Counted from the first letter of the stretch, positions 10,969 to 22,119 are shown. The stretch: DNA of 64,000 nucleotides from Aspidapion aeneum (GCA_963576565.1 OY755042.1:10613813-10677812); one strand, 5' to 3'. Numbers and translations: made by a program. Notes: generated from the sequence alone by a model not told the origin.

Positions 10969-12222
10969 CACAGTGGAACGAAGTATAGGGAAGATCGGGA
11001 CATTGGTAATAACTTTTGAAGTCTTAGTCCGATTTTGATAATTTTGGACTTTCTGGAAAGCAAATTGCGTCATCTTTTCAGAAAAAGTATATAAGTTTGA
11101 CATTTCTTATTTATTCAAAATGGCGGACGACCTAAATAGATTTGTTTTAAACTGGAGTTACATACGATTTATAAACAATTGATAAATGCCAAAAAGATAA
11201 TCCAATAAACGTGTAAATATACTTTTTGAATTTCGAACAAAATTACATTCACTTTAATACTACACAAGTTGTGTTTTTTGGGACCCTGTTGATTTTCAAA
11301 TAATTAAAAATATCTTTGTTTGAATTAAATTCAACCATGTTTACCGTGAAAGTCACGGTCACTCATGTGCCAAACTATCAAAGAAATAAATAAAACAAAC
11401 ATACAGGGTAATCACAGGCTACTTCAAACATCGTTACGTTGCATTGGGGCTCCTCATAAATTAAGTTTTTCGTAATTTTTAACTTTTCTTTGCTTCGCAC
11501 CTGTGATGAAATTTAACACGTATATAACTCATTACCCCCCCCCCCCCCCCGCTCTCTACCCCAAGCGTGTTTTCTAAGAAACAATGTCCTCTTTTTTTAA
11601 AGAAAACTGTCCGCGGTCCAAAATACCTGTGAGTATTTATTATTTTTTAAAATGTTGAGGCAAAAGTGGATTTATTCAAACTTTTAGAGGTTGGGAGTTA
11701 ATTAAAATCTAAATAAATCCTACAGTGGCACTTTCGGGCAGCCAATGCCGATTGGTTCATTTAGAGCGAGGATGGGTTTATGCATCACAGGCAAAAGTTG
11801 CTTGGCCATCTTTGGCCATTTTTTTAAAAGTCAAGAGAAGGTAATTTTTTAATGTTTTATGAACAGCGAAATTGTGCACACTCCCCCACAATTACGATAA
11901 ATATTTTTATTTTTCTTTTAATGTGATTTTGTTCTAATATTACCTCTAGTATTACATACAGTGCCCGAAAGTTGATAAGATATACATAGGTTTTATTTTT
12001 AAGCTTCAAGTTTGACATATTTTTCTGATCATTTTTTGTCATATAATATTTTTACCACAAACATTAACTCTAGCTGGCTAGACTATATTATGAGCGGGAT
12101 ACTATGTTGGTTTTCTATTACGCCAACATGTTTAGAAAAAAAATATTCAATAAAAATATCAAAATTTGCATTTTGAGAAAATCCCCAATGTCCCGATCTT
12201 AGCATGGCCCCGATCTACTGTG
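10969..12222. mobile_element. Transib-like non-autonomous element 1
   Basis: A 1254-bp insertion in the transposase pseudogene. Ends are CACAGTGGAACG on the left and, in reverse complement, CACAGTAGATCG on the right; both then share GATCGGGACATTGG about 25 bp in. The flanks are the direct repeat CGCCG at 10964-10968 and 12223-12227. Transib elements are known for 5-bp GC-rich duplications and a RAG-signal-like heptamer close to CACAGTG; both are seen here. No transposase frame is present. It contains a 16-bp run of C at 11535-11550. Confidence 0.72.
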
Positions 12223-12658
12223 CGCCGTGGTGAATGCTGCCTCATCAGTAAAAATTATATTTGACAAATTTATTTGATTTGCCGCTATTCCTCGTTGTAT
12301 TTCCTGACAAAAATGTAATTTGTTTATTTTATTTTCGTTGCTTAAATTTTAGACGGGTAAAAATTTATAAGCCTTGTATTTTTGATATTTTAAAACAGAG
12401 TGAATTTTATGCCATGATTATTCAGGATTCTCTAAAATAACAAGGGAAAACATTTTTTTAAATATGATGAACTAACTTATAAAGAAAAACTAACATCTTC
12501 AAGGTTAGATATAGAATAACAAAATATTTAAGTCCTCTTCAGCATTTCTGTCGACTGTTCTAGTTTTTCTTTTAAGTGTTTTTCTTTGATTAAATGAGTT
12601 TTATATTTACTATGGTTTGGCGGGTTGGTTGTCTTCTGTCGGGAAACTGAATTTAATA

Positions 12659-12904
12659 CTGCCGTCATTAGTAAGACCTACCTATCTGCAAAAAAATCAA
12701 AAATGAGTTAGGACCGAAAATGGCTTCAAATAGGTTACTTTCATCTGTTTTTTAAGAAAAATACCAACAATTTTGTTCGGAAGTATTTTATTTTGAATTA
12801 CAAAAAAATATTTCTATGTACTCTTAGCAAGCATTTAAACTTTAAACTCGCTTTTCTCGAAATAAGTGAAAACGTAGATAGGTGGGTCTTACTAAGGACG
12901 GCAG
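12659..12904. mobile_element. 246-bp MITE in the transposase N-terminal region
   Basis: Terminal inverted repeats of about 27 bp begin CTGCCGTCATTAGTAAGAC on the left and CTGCCGTCCTTAGTAAGAC on the right, read in reverse. AATA is directly repeated outside both ends (12655-12658 and 12905-12908). It splits the N-terminal transposase coding sequence. The superfamily is not clear from a 4-bp duplication alone. Confidence 0.7.
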
Positions 12905-13365
12905 AATACTGGTTGCGAGCTACAGATGCATTTTCATTATTTAAGTAAAATAATTTAATAATATCCAGTTTTTCTTCCTCGGTAAAAATCATGCTTAACC
13001 GCTCTTAAAACTGAATTTGACAAAGTGACAAAACAATAGCGTCACTTTTGTGTCAAGGCAAATTTAAGTTTTTTATACTTTTAAACGCATATATCTCCAA
13101 AACTATTAAACGCAATAATCCCAACATATACATTTTTGAAATCAGGAAGAAAGGATCTATAAAAATCTGAAATAATATATAGGGTGTTACCTTTAAAAAA
13201 ACCATCGACCTGTCAAATTTTGACATTTACAATTTTTTTTTGACATTCTGACACAAAGATTCTTAAAATTCGTAAAAAATTATGAAACTTTTGTATTTAT
13301 CATATTTTGATATCTATTCAAATAAATGTTTTAGATATGGTGTAAAAATATACGGGAAAACTCTA

Positions 13366-13684
13366 TACTCGGTGAATTAAAAATTAGACATTTTTCTTGG
13401 CTAATTGGTAAAGTTAGGTTTTGTTCCTATTGTATCATTTCGTGGCCAGCTTCAGAGCTGTACACCCATGAGGGTCCTGCCGCAGACCCGAGGGGATCTT
13501 AGCTAATACTACAAATTGGCAGTTGATTTTCTATCTATCTAGTTTAATTTTTCCATTTGACTTTTCATTGCCTTTCCATTTTGGCTGTGTCATACTGATA
13601 AAGACCAATAAGGCGATAACATCAATATCTGCGGCTACCACTACCCCGTTCCGAGGACGAGGGCGAAAATAAATTTCACAGATA
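13366..13684. other. unassigned DNA
   Basis: Slightly richer in G+C around 13440-13500 (for example GGTCCTGCCGCAGACCCGAG). No gene or repeat boundary is recognised. Confidence 0.35.
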
Positions 13685-14423
13685 GGGGAAAAGGGGGCAA
13701 AATGGGATACTTAATTTTATAGGGTTATTTCTCCTATTAAATGATCACCATTGTTCGTTATTTGGAATTAAGTTGGCTAGATATGTTATCTTTATGTTTT
13801 AATTTTCAGCTTAGACGATTCAGAACTCCATCATACTTTTATTTTTGTAAAAAGTTGACTTTGCCCAATTTAAGTACTTATTTAATAAATTTGTAATAAA
13901 AATATATTTATTTAATTAAATTTAGTAAGTATTTACAAAATTTATAAAGAATTACAGCGGCTTAGTCAACGCTGTCGACTTTAGCAACTAACTAACTCTA
14001 ACTACCAAAAAAATTTTTTTTTTAAATTTGAGGCAAATTGGGATATGGGTTAGTAGCCGTTTTGCCCCAAACCACCAGTTAAATTCAAACAGTAAAAGGC
14101 TAATTTTACGGGCAACGCGTCTAATCATGAACACATACATAAACCCACTAACTGTTCAATGTAAACTAAATTTTAAAAAGTCTGCAAAAAATCTACTTAT
14201 ACCGTCACAAAATGCGCAAGCTATTTTTACAATCAACAGTACACATCACATGTTGAGCAAAAACCAATTTAAAATCAGCCGACCGGCACCAATCATATTT
14301 CAGAGAGTTGAACCAGTCATGGGGATAAAATATCTGATATTTAGAGGTTTTATTCTTGCGCAGTTTAGCTAGAACTGCGGTATCCCGTTTTACCCCCGTA
14401 TCCCATTTTGCCCCCCTTTCCCC
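13685..14423. mobile_element. 739-bp TIR element with TA duplication
   Basis: The left end is GGGGAAAAGGGGGCAAAATG; the right end in reverse complement is GGGGAAAGGGGGGCAAAATG. Both continue GGATAC. TA flanks both ends (13683-13684 and 14424-14425). A 114-codon frame at 14028-14372 (+) has no catalytic or DNA-binding motif that I recognise and is probably chance. Tc1/mariner-superfamily MITE by its ends and duplication. Confidence 0.7.
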
Positions 14424-14506
14424 TAGTTGCCTTATTTTTCTGTCATTAATTTATTTAGGCTGGTGGGTATATTATTTTAGTTTAGCCTTTATCCTTAAAA
14501 TTCAAA

Positions 14507-14990
14507 ATAGTTATTTAAACAACAAGGTTTGAAAACGACTCTTTGCACTCGATCGAGACAGTTTGGTAGACCGAGCCGAAGGCGAGGTCTACAAGTCGAG
14601 GGAGTGTGCAAAGAGGTTTTCAAACGAGTTTTTTACAATATTTTTTATACGACTGCTAATAAAGAAAGAAAAATCAAATTTTAATTTAACTTGTTTTTAT
14701 TTCCGACATTTTTACAACAAAACTTTAAAAATTCAACAATTTTTTGACGTATCTAATCAACAAAACATACGAGCAGTGACGGTTGCTACGGAACTAAGCC
14801 AACTTATATTGATGGGTGACAACAACAAAAATCACAATGACGGGAGACCCGTATGCAGAAATGACATAGGCGTGCGCAAAAATGACATAAGCGTGTGCAA
14901 AACGTTTTGCACACAGCGTGTGCAAAATGCCATTTTTAGATCGTGTTCTCCGTGCGCAAAACCCCCTTTTACAAGACAGTCGTATAAAAA
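14507..14990 (+). mobile_element. family P copy 1 (palindrome-rich short element)
   Basis: Starts ATAGTTATTTAAACAACAAG. Next is a hairpin of about 100 bp with arms GTTTGAAAACGACTCTTTGC and GCAAAGAGGTTTTCAAAC, itself containing GTAGACC...GGTCTAC around GAGCCGAAGGCGAG. Then comes a pair of inverted 14-mers, TTTTTATACGACTG (14642-14655) and its complement (14977-14990). A 22-bp perfect palindrome centred on AACGTT is at 14893-14914. One frame (14563-15000) is open throughout and is also open in the other copies. It carries no recognised domain. The mode of movement is unknown. Confidence 0.65.
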
Positions 14991-15749
14991 TATTGTTTAG
15001 GTCTGGATAATAAGTGAAAGAACTGGCAACATTCCTAACACGTCAAAGTCATTATTTTGTTTCAGTCGAACACTTCATATTTATTATGTTTGAGAATGAG
15101 AACAAAGAAAGTAATAACGATAATTTCATTTTTTAACACGAAATTAAAAGCAGAAATCCGCGTCTTAGCGTTTTTCAAATAACAAGGAAGTTTATTTACC
15201 AAACAGACTCGAACTAATAAAGTGTTTGCTACAGACACGCGAAACTCTAAAGGTAACCTATGCTCCACAAAAAATATCGCGTGAGAATATCAAGGAAAGA
15301 GTGAGCGCATAGTATTTCCTATTAGAATTTTCCTAAAATTGAAGACATACCTATAGTTGGTTTATTCTTATTCTGACCCTTGGATTCGAAGTTCGTATGG
15401 AAGATTTTTTAAATCTACCCTCGATTGGTAATAGATCACACAGTTTTGAGTCACCGATTGTTTGTTTACAATTTGAGTAGGAGGGCCTGTGTGACGTCAT
15501 AAATCCAAAATGACGGCATTTTCAATTTTTTTACAAACCTTGGCTTATAACTTTCACTAATAAATTTTACAGAAAAACTGTAAAAAGGGTTTTTTTTGCA
15601 AAAACACCAATTAATATAGCAAAGAAATTAGCTTTATATCCTAATAACTAAATAAATAAATAAATATACGTTTATTAGCCAGAACTTAATATAATAAATT
15701 ACATTTTTATGCCTCATATATGTCGATAATAAACGAAAATCTCACATAA
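14991..15749. other. unassigned DNA
   Basis: No gene, RNA or repeat copy is recognised. A 68-codon minus-strand frame at 15062-15268 lacks motifs. Confidence 0.4.
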
Positions 15750-16299
15750 CGATACCCTAATTCTGAAACGTCGTAACCCACAAAAATACTCTGCCAATAT
15801 ATGGGCCCCTAAGCTCACACTAGGTACTATAGTTATAGTGTACGTGTGAGCTAATATAACTAAAAACTGAAATATATTTTATTCAACTCCAGACTAAATT
15901 ACCTTTTGTTTGATACCACACAAGCCATGTTTTGACTTAAACTCAAATTATTTTGTTAAACTCTGGACACAATTACCTTTCGTTTGATATCACACACGCC
16001 ATATTTTCACTTAAACTCTAATTTTTGAAATATACCCCCACCCTTTTTTTAAAATAAATTAAATTGTATTTTGCTTAACTCCAGACTCAATTACCTTTCG
16101 TTTGATATCACACACGCCATATTTTCACATAAACTCCAATTTTTGAAATATACCCCCACCCTTTTACTTGGTTTATGTTCGGTGGATTTTGTTCATTTTT
16201 AAATGGGACCATCTCGATCCAACACCCACCCTAGGTACCAAATTTCATTAAAATCGGCCAAGCGGTTTTTGAGTTATGCGCGTTGGTCGTTACAGACAT

Positions 16300-16337
<38 letters not shown>

Positions 16338-16610
16338 GGCGCAACAAAGAAGTTTCAAAATCATCTGAAACGCAAAGATATATAAAAATTTTTGAAATCG
16401 AAGCAACTTTTTTTTTCTCGAAAAAATTAGGATCACCATAGCTCACACTACTATAGTATAGTATATGTGTGAGCTAAAAATATAAAACGGTCATTTCCGC
16501 GATTTATAACAAGTCGTAAAATGCTTGCGCTATGCAATTTGCTTCTGACTTTTCTGATTCCTGTAAAATTTTGTTGATTTGGGTTACGACATTTCAGAAT
16601 TAGGGTATCG
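15750..16610. mobile_element. small TIR element split by family H copy 3
   Basis: The left end CGATACCCTAATTCTGAAAC and the right end (reverse complement CGATACCCTAATTCTGAAAT) are 31-bp near-identical inverted repeats running to GTCGTAACCCA. ATAA is repeated outside (15746-15749 and 16611-16614). Without the nested H element the original would be only about 170 bp. No coding capacity. Confidence 0.65.
15788..16476 (-). mobile_element. family H copy 3 (DINE-1/HINE-like)
   Basis: Near-complete copy, from the ACTCTGCC tip to the hairpin ending GTGTGAGCTA. It carries three 115-bp sub-repeats and a short GTCT tract at about 16300-16337. It is nested inside the 15750-16610 element. The sequence AAAAT occurs next to both tips, as it does at the copy 4 site. 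Confidence 0.68.
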
Positions 16611-16742
16611 ATAATCTGTCCTATTTAGCTGCTTGTTTGTGAGCGGTCATGGTCGAGTTAGAAGTCTATTAATCGGGTTTTTACAATAAAATATAATTAT
16701 TTTTTTTCTTGAATTGGAACTTATTTATTACATTACAAAAAT

Positions 16743-17459
16743 ACTCTGCCAATATATGGGCCGCTAAGCTCACACTAGGTATCTGCTATAGTTATAGCGT
16801 ACGTGTGAGCTGATATAACTAAAAACTAAAATAAATTTTATTCAACCCCAGACTAAATTACCTTTCGTTTGATACCACACAAGCCATGTTTTCACTTAAC
16901 CTCAAATTTTTGAAATCTACCCCTACCCTTAAAAAAACAAAAACTAAAATATATTTTGTTTAACTCCGGACTCAATTACCTTTCGTTTGATATCACACAC
17001 GCCATATTTTTACGTAAATTGTAATTTTTGAAATCTACCCCCACCCTTAAAAAAAACTAAAATATATTTTGTTTAACTACAAACTCAATTACCTTTCGTT
17101 TGATATCACACACGCCATATTTTCACATAAACTCTAATTTTTAAAATCTACCCACACCCTTTTATTTGGCTTGTGTTCGGTGGATTTTGTTTATTTTTAA
17201 ATGGGACCATCTCGACCCAAGACCCAACCCAGGTACCAAATTTCATTGAAATCGGGCAAGCGGTTTTTGAGTTGTGCGCGTTGGTCGTTACAGACAGACA
17301 TACAGACAGACAGACAGACGGCGCAACAAAAAAGTTTCAAAATCATCTGAAACGCAAAGATATATAAAAAATTTTGAAATCGGAGCAACTTTTTTTTTTC
17401 TCGAAAAAATTAGGATCACCATAGCTCACACTACTATGGTATAGTATATGTGTGAGCTA
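16743..17459 (-). mobile_element. family H copy 4 (DINE-1/HINE-like)
   Basis: Complete by structure: ACTCTGCC tip, GCTCACAC hairpin, four 115-bp sub-repeats, a short GTCT tract near 17292-17319 and the terminal hairpin. It lies 266 bp from copy 3 in the same orientation. Confidence 0.68.
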
Positions 17460-17478
17460 AAATTCTATCAGTTTGCTA

Positions 17479-17735
17479 TTATTTTCTTTGACCATTTATA
17501 TTATATGTAGTTTTATTTATTTCTCTGTATTCCATCGGTGTTATTTTTCCTTCTTTCTCCAGGTTCCGCCTTTTTTCCATCAGTTTCTTCTGATATACAC
17601 AATTTTGAGTCTTTTTATCTTTTTTTGCGATACCTTTTCCTACTTTGGTTATAGCTCTTGTCAGCGTATCCTTTATTTCATCTATATTTTCATTTTCGCA
17701 TCTAACGTTTAGGGTTAGCTGTTCCTTTAGCCATG
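17479..17735 (-). pseudogene. LINE fragment, endonuclease-RT linker (RTE-like)
   Basis: Read on the minus strand, about 85 codons are open: LTLNVRCENENIDEIKDTL, then KKDKKTQNCVYQKKLMEKRR and EYREINKTTYNI, ending with a stop at 17479-17481. The pattern of a charged linker with a Gln/Lys-rich helix, ...LMEKRR... and ...EYREINKT... resembles the segment between the endonuclease and reverse transcriptase of RTE-type LINEs. The catalytic domains are absent. This is a short decayed fragment beside an H element. Confidence 0.4.
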
Positions 17736-17917
17736 AACATTATCCCCAAAATTGCAAGCTGGCTTTCGTCAGTCCGAAGCTCGAAAGATATCTGCGTCCA
17801 TGCATTTTGTTAGGAATCACTTTCAATAATTTTCGCACAGGCAAAAGTTGGGCGTCTCGGCAAAATAAAGCTATGTACAAAAATTCAGCTTCTTTAAAAT
17901 TCATTCACTTAAAAAAT

Positions 17918-18472
17918 ACTCTGCCAATCTATGGGCACCTAAGCTCACACTAGGTACTATAGTTATAGTGTACGCGTGAGCTATTATAACTAAAAACTTA
18001 AATATATTTTATTGAACTCCAGACTCAATTACCTTTCATTTGATACCACACAAGCCATGTTTTAACTTAAAATCTAATTTTTCAAATTTACCCTTTTTTT
18101 TAACTAAAGTTTATTTTTTATAACTCCAGACTGAATTACCTTTCGTTTGATATCACACACGCCATATTTTAACATAAACTCTAATTTTTGAAATCTACCC
18201 CCACCCTTTTATTTGGCTTGTGCTCGGTGGATTTTGTTCATTTTTAAATGGGACCATCTCGACCCAAGACGGGCCAGCGGTTCTTGAGTTATGCGCGTTG
18301 GTCGTTACAGACAGACATACAGACAGACGGCGCAACAAAAAAGTTTCAAAATCATCTGAAACGCAAAGATATATAAAAATTTTTGAAATCGTAGCAACTT
18401 TTTTTTTCTTGAAAAAATTAGGATCACTATAGCTCACACTACTATAGTATAGTATAGTAGTAGTGTGAGCTA
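17918..18472 (-). mobile_element. family H copy 5, short
   Basis: Same ends as the other H copies (ACTCTGCC and GTGTGAGCTA), but with a small internal deletion: the sequence normally between the AGACCCA segment and the TTGAGTTATGCGCG segment is missing near 18270. The GTCT tract is very short (18309-18328). AAT is present next to both tips. Confidence 0.65.
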
Positions 18473-18733
18473 ATAGACGCATGAACTGTGGACTACTGGT
18501 TACGCTGATTTTACTGAATTTGGGTAAGTTATTTTCTCTATAGGCTAAATAAATTAGCACATTATTAGCCTATTATTATATTTTAATTTTCTGCATGTGT
18601 ATATGATTCAAAACTAGAAATGGTGGGAGGGTGATACTGCATCACGAGCAGCGACTAGTACTTATTCCCTTTGATAAATAGAATATAGATCCTTAGAATA
18701 TTAATTAATACCTTATACTCTTGGGGATATATA
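18473..18733. other. unassigned DNA
   Basis: No feature is recognised. Confidence 0.35.
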
Positions 18734-20092
18734 CAGGGTTCGTTTACGATCCTTTGGCCATTGAAAAATATGTGAACTGAAGTAAGATCGCTATTTAAAT
18801 AAATGGCAGGAAGAGAGAAAATAGTTTAGCGCTGTTGTCAAGTTAGCAATTCAAGAAAATGGTTTTCTTTTCGCAATCTAATGACGTTACTCTTACCGGC
18901 TGAGTAGGCCAAAGACGGCGACACATAAAATCCTTAAAACCGCTTGATTTTAATTGCTGTAGCGCCATCTCTTAGATATCATTTGAACTGTATGACTAAT
19001 AATCAATACTGCGAATCCGTAATTAAGTGTACAGGTAGAGCTTTCTAACATGGCAAAAATGTTAAAGGACTGTACCACACGCACAAACAAAATATTCCAC
19101 AAATTCAACTCTATGGATAACAAATATCTTGGTCTTTATGTGTACCGATTTATTCTCAACCAGAGTTAGAAACCAATAACTTGAAAAGTAACTATTACAT
19201 TACAAATTACTTTACAGGAATTTACTTAGAAAACTGTGTAATTAATTACAACAAAAAATAACAATTGACAATTACTTTTTTATTAATTTTTTTCACTTTT
19301 TCATAATTTACAAAATGTGAAAATGCTTAATTTAGGAGCCCTCTTCCTTGGTAATACATTTCGAACTTACCCCTTAAATTCAGTACGGAACGTGAATTGG
19401 TTTAAATAATAAAAGCAAAATAGCTTTTTACAAATAATAACAATCACTTTAGTAATTCAATTGCATTTTTGTAATTTCATGATAATTGTAAAATAATTTT
19501 TCAATTATTTTCAAAACTTAAATAATTGCAATTACTATAACACCGCAATTCAAGTTATTGTTTTTTTTTTTCAAGAGTAATGGCCCCTCAATTTAAGGGA
19601 CAAAAATACAATTTTAAAAAGATTAGTAAAACGTGAAACATTTTTTTCTACAGACTGAAACCAGTCGAGGGGCAAGAGGTTTAGGGCTGTCGTACATCCC
19701 TACCCCCAAAAATGTTGTCCCCTATTCTGTTTCCTGGATAGTGTATGGTGACTTTTAGCAACTTGACTTCGTGAGCCGCCGCCAGGAGATCGAACACTTG
19801 AACACTTTATTTTAATAAAAGAGCAAGGTTATTGTGTAAGAAAAAATTATAAAAAAATTAAATTTTTCTCGATTTAATGTTTCCTGAGTCAAACTAAAAT
19901 AACGAAATAAATAATAATGACTATTTTTTCGTCTTTTAAATGTGGAAATCTTACTTTGATTGCTCCTGTTTAGTAATAAAAACTATTAATGGATTTTGAG
20001 TCACAGCGGCAAACGCTCCTGAATATGCGCGTCTTTGGTCCCTCACTGACTTCTTGCTTTCCATAAGGCTAAACGTTCGAAGTCGAGCCCTG
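18734..20092. mobile_element. possible 1.36-kb TIR element with TA duplication
   Basis: The left end is TA-CAGGGTTCGTTTACGATCC; the right end in reverse complement is TA-CAGGGCTCGACTTCGAACG, with TTTGGCC or TTTAGCC following in each. The inverted repeats are short and imperfect. The interior is AT-rich with many ATTACAATTACT-like words (19190-19560) and no transposase. Confidence 0.45.
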
Positions 20093-20559
20093 TATATATT
20101 GTAAAATTGAAATGAATGTTGAAAAAAAATTATGGTTTTAAATACTTAACAATGATTTTGCAACTATTCATTGAATAATAATTCATTAATTTTCACCTGT
20201 TCAATTAGTTCTATTGAAAAAAGTATGTATTTGTTATTGCAAAATATTATTTAGTGGAATACACGTTTCTAGTCTTTATTTATTAGCAAATCTTTTCTTT
20301 CGCTATAAAGTATGTGTTAACATCTATTTGTTATAATGAAATAACTTTCAGTTATATACATTTGTATACGGGGTGTAAATTATAAAATTTATTATTAACT
20401 TTTATTTGACACTTGTACCCATGAATCTCAAGTAAAATTTAAAATATAGAAACTTAGAAACTATTCGGCGCAAGGAATGTTCGGCGCGTCGTCAAGAGGT
20501 CTAACCAAGTGAAAAACAGTTTTTTAAATAAATTCACATTTTCCGTCATTCAATATATT
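20093..20559. other. unassigned AT-rich DNA
   Basis: No gene or repeat copy is recognised; CGGCGC words near 20464-20490 are isolated. Confidence 0.35.
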
Positions 20560-20905
20560 GTTATCAATGGTTGAAAAGCTCTTTTAATGCTCTATTAATT
20601 GGCGTATAAATTCAATATAGTGGTTATAAGAAATAACAAATTTGGCTATGGTTTCAAAAATACTTGAAGGCCTAGAAAAAATTTGTTAACGTCATTCCAT
20701 TGTCCGTAGTTGCTTATACAAAACTACCAAATTTCATTAAATTTGTTTGCAAGATGGCGGCGATATTTCAATTTTTCAAAAAACACAATTTTTAGTTTTT
20801 GCTCGATATTTTAGTAACCCCTGTAGATATCTTTAATATTGATACAGCACCTGATTGGTTTCCGAAATCCCCATGTAGTTGCTTTTATCTGGGACACCCT
20901 GTATA
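20560..20905. repeat. dispersed repeat R copy 1
   Basis: About 345 bp that matches 49335-49690 in the same orientation: AAAGCTCTTTTA, TTGGCGTATAAAT, AACAAATTTGGCTATGGTT, AAAACTACCAAATTT, ACCCCTGTAGATAT and the end ATCTGGGACACCCTGTATA. The CACCCTGTA terminus is typical of TA-flanked elements in this window. Non-coding. Confidence 0.6.
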
Positions 20906-20929
20906 ATGCAAAAAAGCTACTATAGAAGA

Positions 20930-21300
20930 GTTGAGGGATGGGTTGGCTTAACACACCTCAAGATATAGGAAAAAATTGCAATACAAATTAATTACTGGAA
21001 AATTAAAAATAATTGCTCGGTGGGCAAAAATTTTTAAAAAATTAACGCCACATAAAAACATGTGTGCAATGATTTATAAAAATTAACCTTTCGGAAAAAA
21101 TCGCGCTGCGAATCTTGTTTTTATAAACCATTATAACTGAAAAATGGCGCCTTGGGTGAACACAAAAAAAACCACCGGCGCCGCATAACAAAAATTTGTT
21201 CAATATAAAAATTTTAAAAAAATTCCGGGGTAGGAAAAATTTTAGAAAAATTTTCGGAAAAGACAAGCCGCGAAAATCTAAGCTGATTAGATTGTGGTCA
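20930..21300. repeat. dispersed repeat Z copy 1
   Basis: Shares GGCTTAACACACCTCAAGAT, AAATTGCAA and TTTTCGGAAAAAATCGCGC-type sequence with 41150-41510. It consists of loosely repeated words such as AAAATCGCGCTGCG. The 88-codon minus frame over it has no domain. Confidence 0.5.
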
Positions 21301-21509
21301 AAATCCATTCATGCTAATGACAATTTTTTGACAATTAAATTTTTTTAAAAATGCTAACTTTTTAATGAAGCCTCGTATCAATATGCCGTTTTTGGAATGT
21401 AGTAGACTCGAGTAGACTACATTTTGCTCAATAATTTTTGTTATAACTAAAAACTTCTTAAAAGCTCTAGTTTCTGAGATATTTACAAAAAACTGTTTTC
21501 AAGACTATA
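21301..21509. other. unassigned DNA
   Basis: No feature recognised between repeat Z and the next foldback. Confidence 0.3.
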
Positions 21510-21511
21510 TA

Positions 21512-22117
21512 CAATGTGTCCACGTAAGTTGGCGGCATATGAGAAACTTTTTTATTATTAGCTTTACAAAAAAAAGTTATTCTTCATAAAAAGTTCTGCA
21601 TGGTCCAAAACCTAAAATGCGAAAATGTGATTTTTGCTCTAGAGTAAAGTACCTTTCGTTTTGACAATATCGAAAATTGTTATAAAGAAAAGATGTTTAA
21701 AATTAAAAATAGCTTTCAAATATTCAACATTGTTTATTTACATTATTATTATTTGCATCCTAGATTAATTATGCCTTAATGTGCAAACTTAAATTTCCAA
21801 CGTAATCGCCGAGAAAATGTAGAAAAAAATATTTTTTTAATGTAAATAAACAATGTTGAATATTTGAAAGCTATTGTTAATTCTAAACATCTTTTTTTTA
21901 TAACAATTTTCGATATTGTCAAAAAGAAAGGTACTTTACTCTAGAGCAAAAATCACATTTTTTGACAAACCTCGTAATATGACTAAAAAATTTTTACATC
22001 TGATCGTTGCATTTTAGGTTTTGGACCATGCAGAACTTTTTATAAAGAATAACTTTTTTTCGTAAAGCTAATAATAAAAAAGTTTCCCATATGCCGCCAA
22101 CTTACGTGGACACACTG
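21512..22117. mobile_element. 606-bp foldback element with TA duplication
   Basis: The left arm starts CAATGTGTCCACGTAAGTTG, the right (reverse complement) CAGTGTGTCCACGTAAGTTG. The arms run for more than 200 bp through GCATGGTCCAAAACCTAAAA and TACTTTACTCTAGAGCAAAA. TA flanks both ends (21510-21511 and 22118-22119). The short loop is near 21760-21820. A transcript would fold into a long hairpin. No protein. Confidence 0.78.
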
Positions 22118-22119
22118 TA

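Larger units (their letters stand above)
10428..12992 (-). pseudogene. transposase, DUF4817/DDE type, interrupted
   Basis: Reading leftward, ATG at 12992 starts an N-terminal region (MIFTEEEKLDIIKLF, then SVARNQYS) typical of DUF4817 transposases. Coding resumes after a MITE with FPDRRQPTRQT in a shifted frame. The first catalytic Asp lies in FTDEAAFTT at about 12228-12258. The Transib-like insertion follows directly, and coding continues at 10963 with AGMFNRKNKHNWSRENPHAL. The second Asp is in IWQQDGAPPH (about 10697-10726). The usual third motif SPDLTPLDFF reads SPICLPLIFF, so the third catalytic Asp is missing. There is a further frame change near 10,780. The enzyme would have cut and rejoined DNA for the surrounding TIR element; this copy is dead. 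Family assignment is from recalled motifs, not a search. Confidence 0.75.
10028..13365 (-). mobile_element. Tc1/mariner-superfamily element with ~165-bp TIRs
   Basis: The left end (10028 to about 10191) begins CAGGGTTTTCTCGTATATTT and runs to TTTGACAGGTCGATGG. The right end (about 13203-13365) is its reverse complement. TA flanks both tips (10026-10027 and 13366-13367). Inside, on the minus strand, is a broken transposase of the insect type with an N-terminal DUF4817-like helix region. A 246-bp MITE and a 1254-bp Transib-like element have inserted into that gene. Confidence 0.8.

Noticed and set aside
14028..14372. 114-codon frame as a possible transposase
   Set aside because: No catalytic or DNA-binding motif; it lies inside a 739-bp non-autonomous element and the reverse strand is equally featureless.
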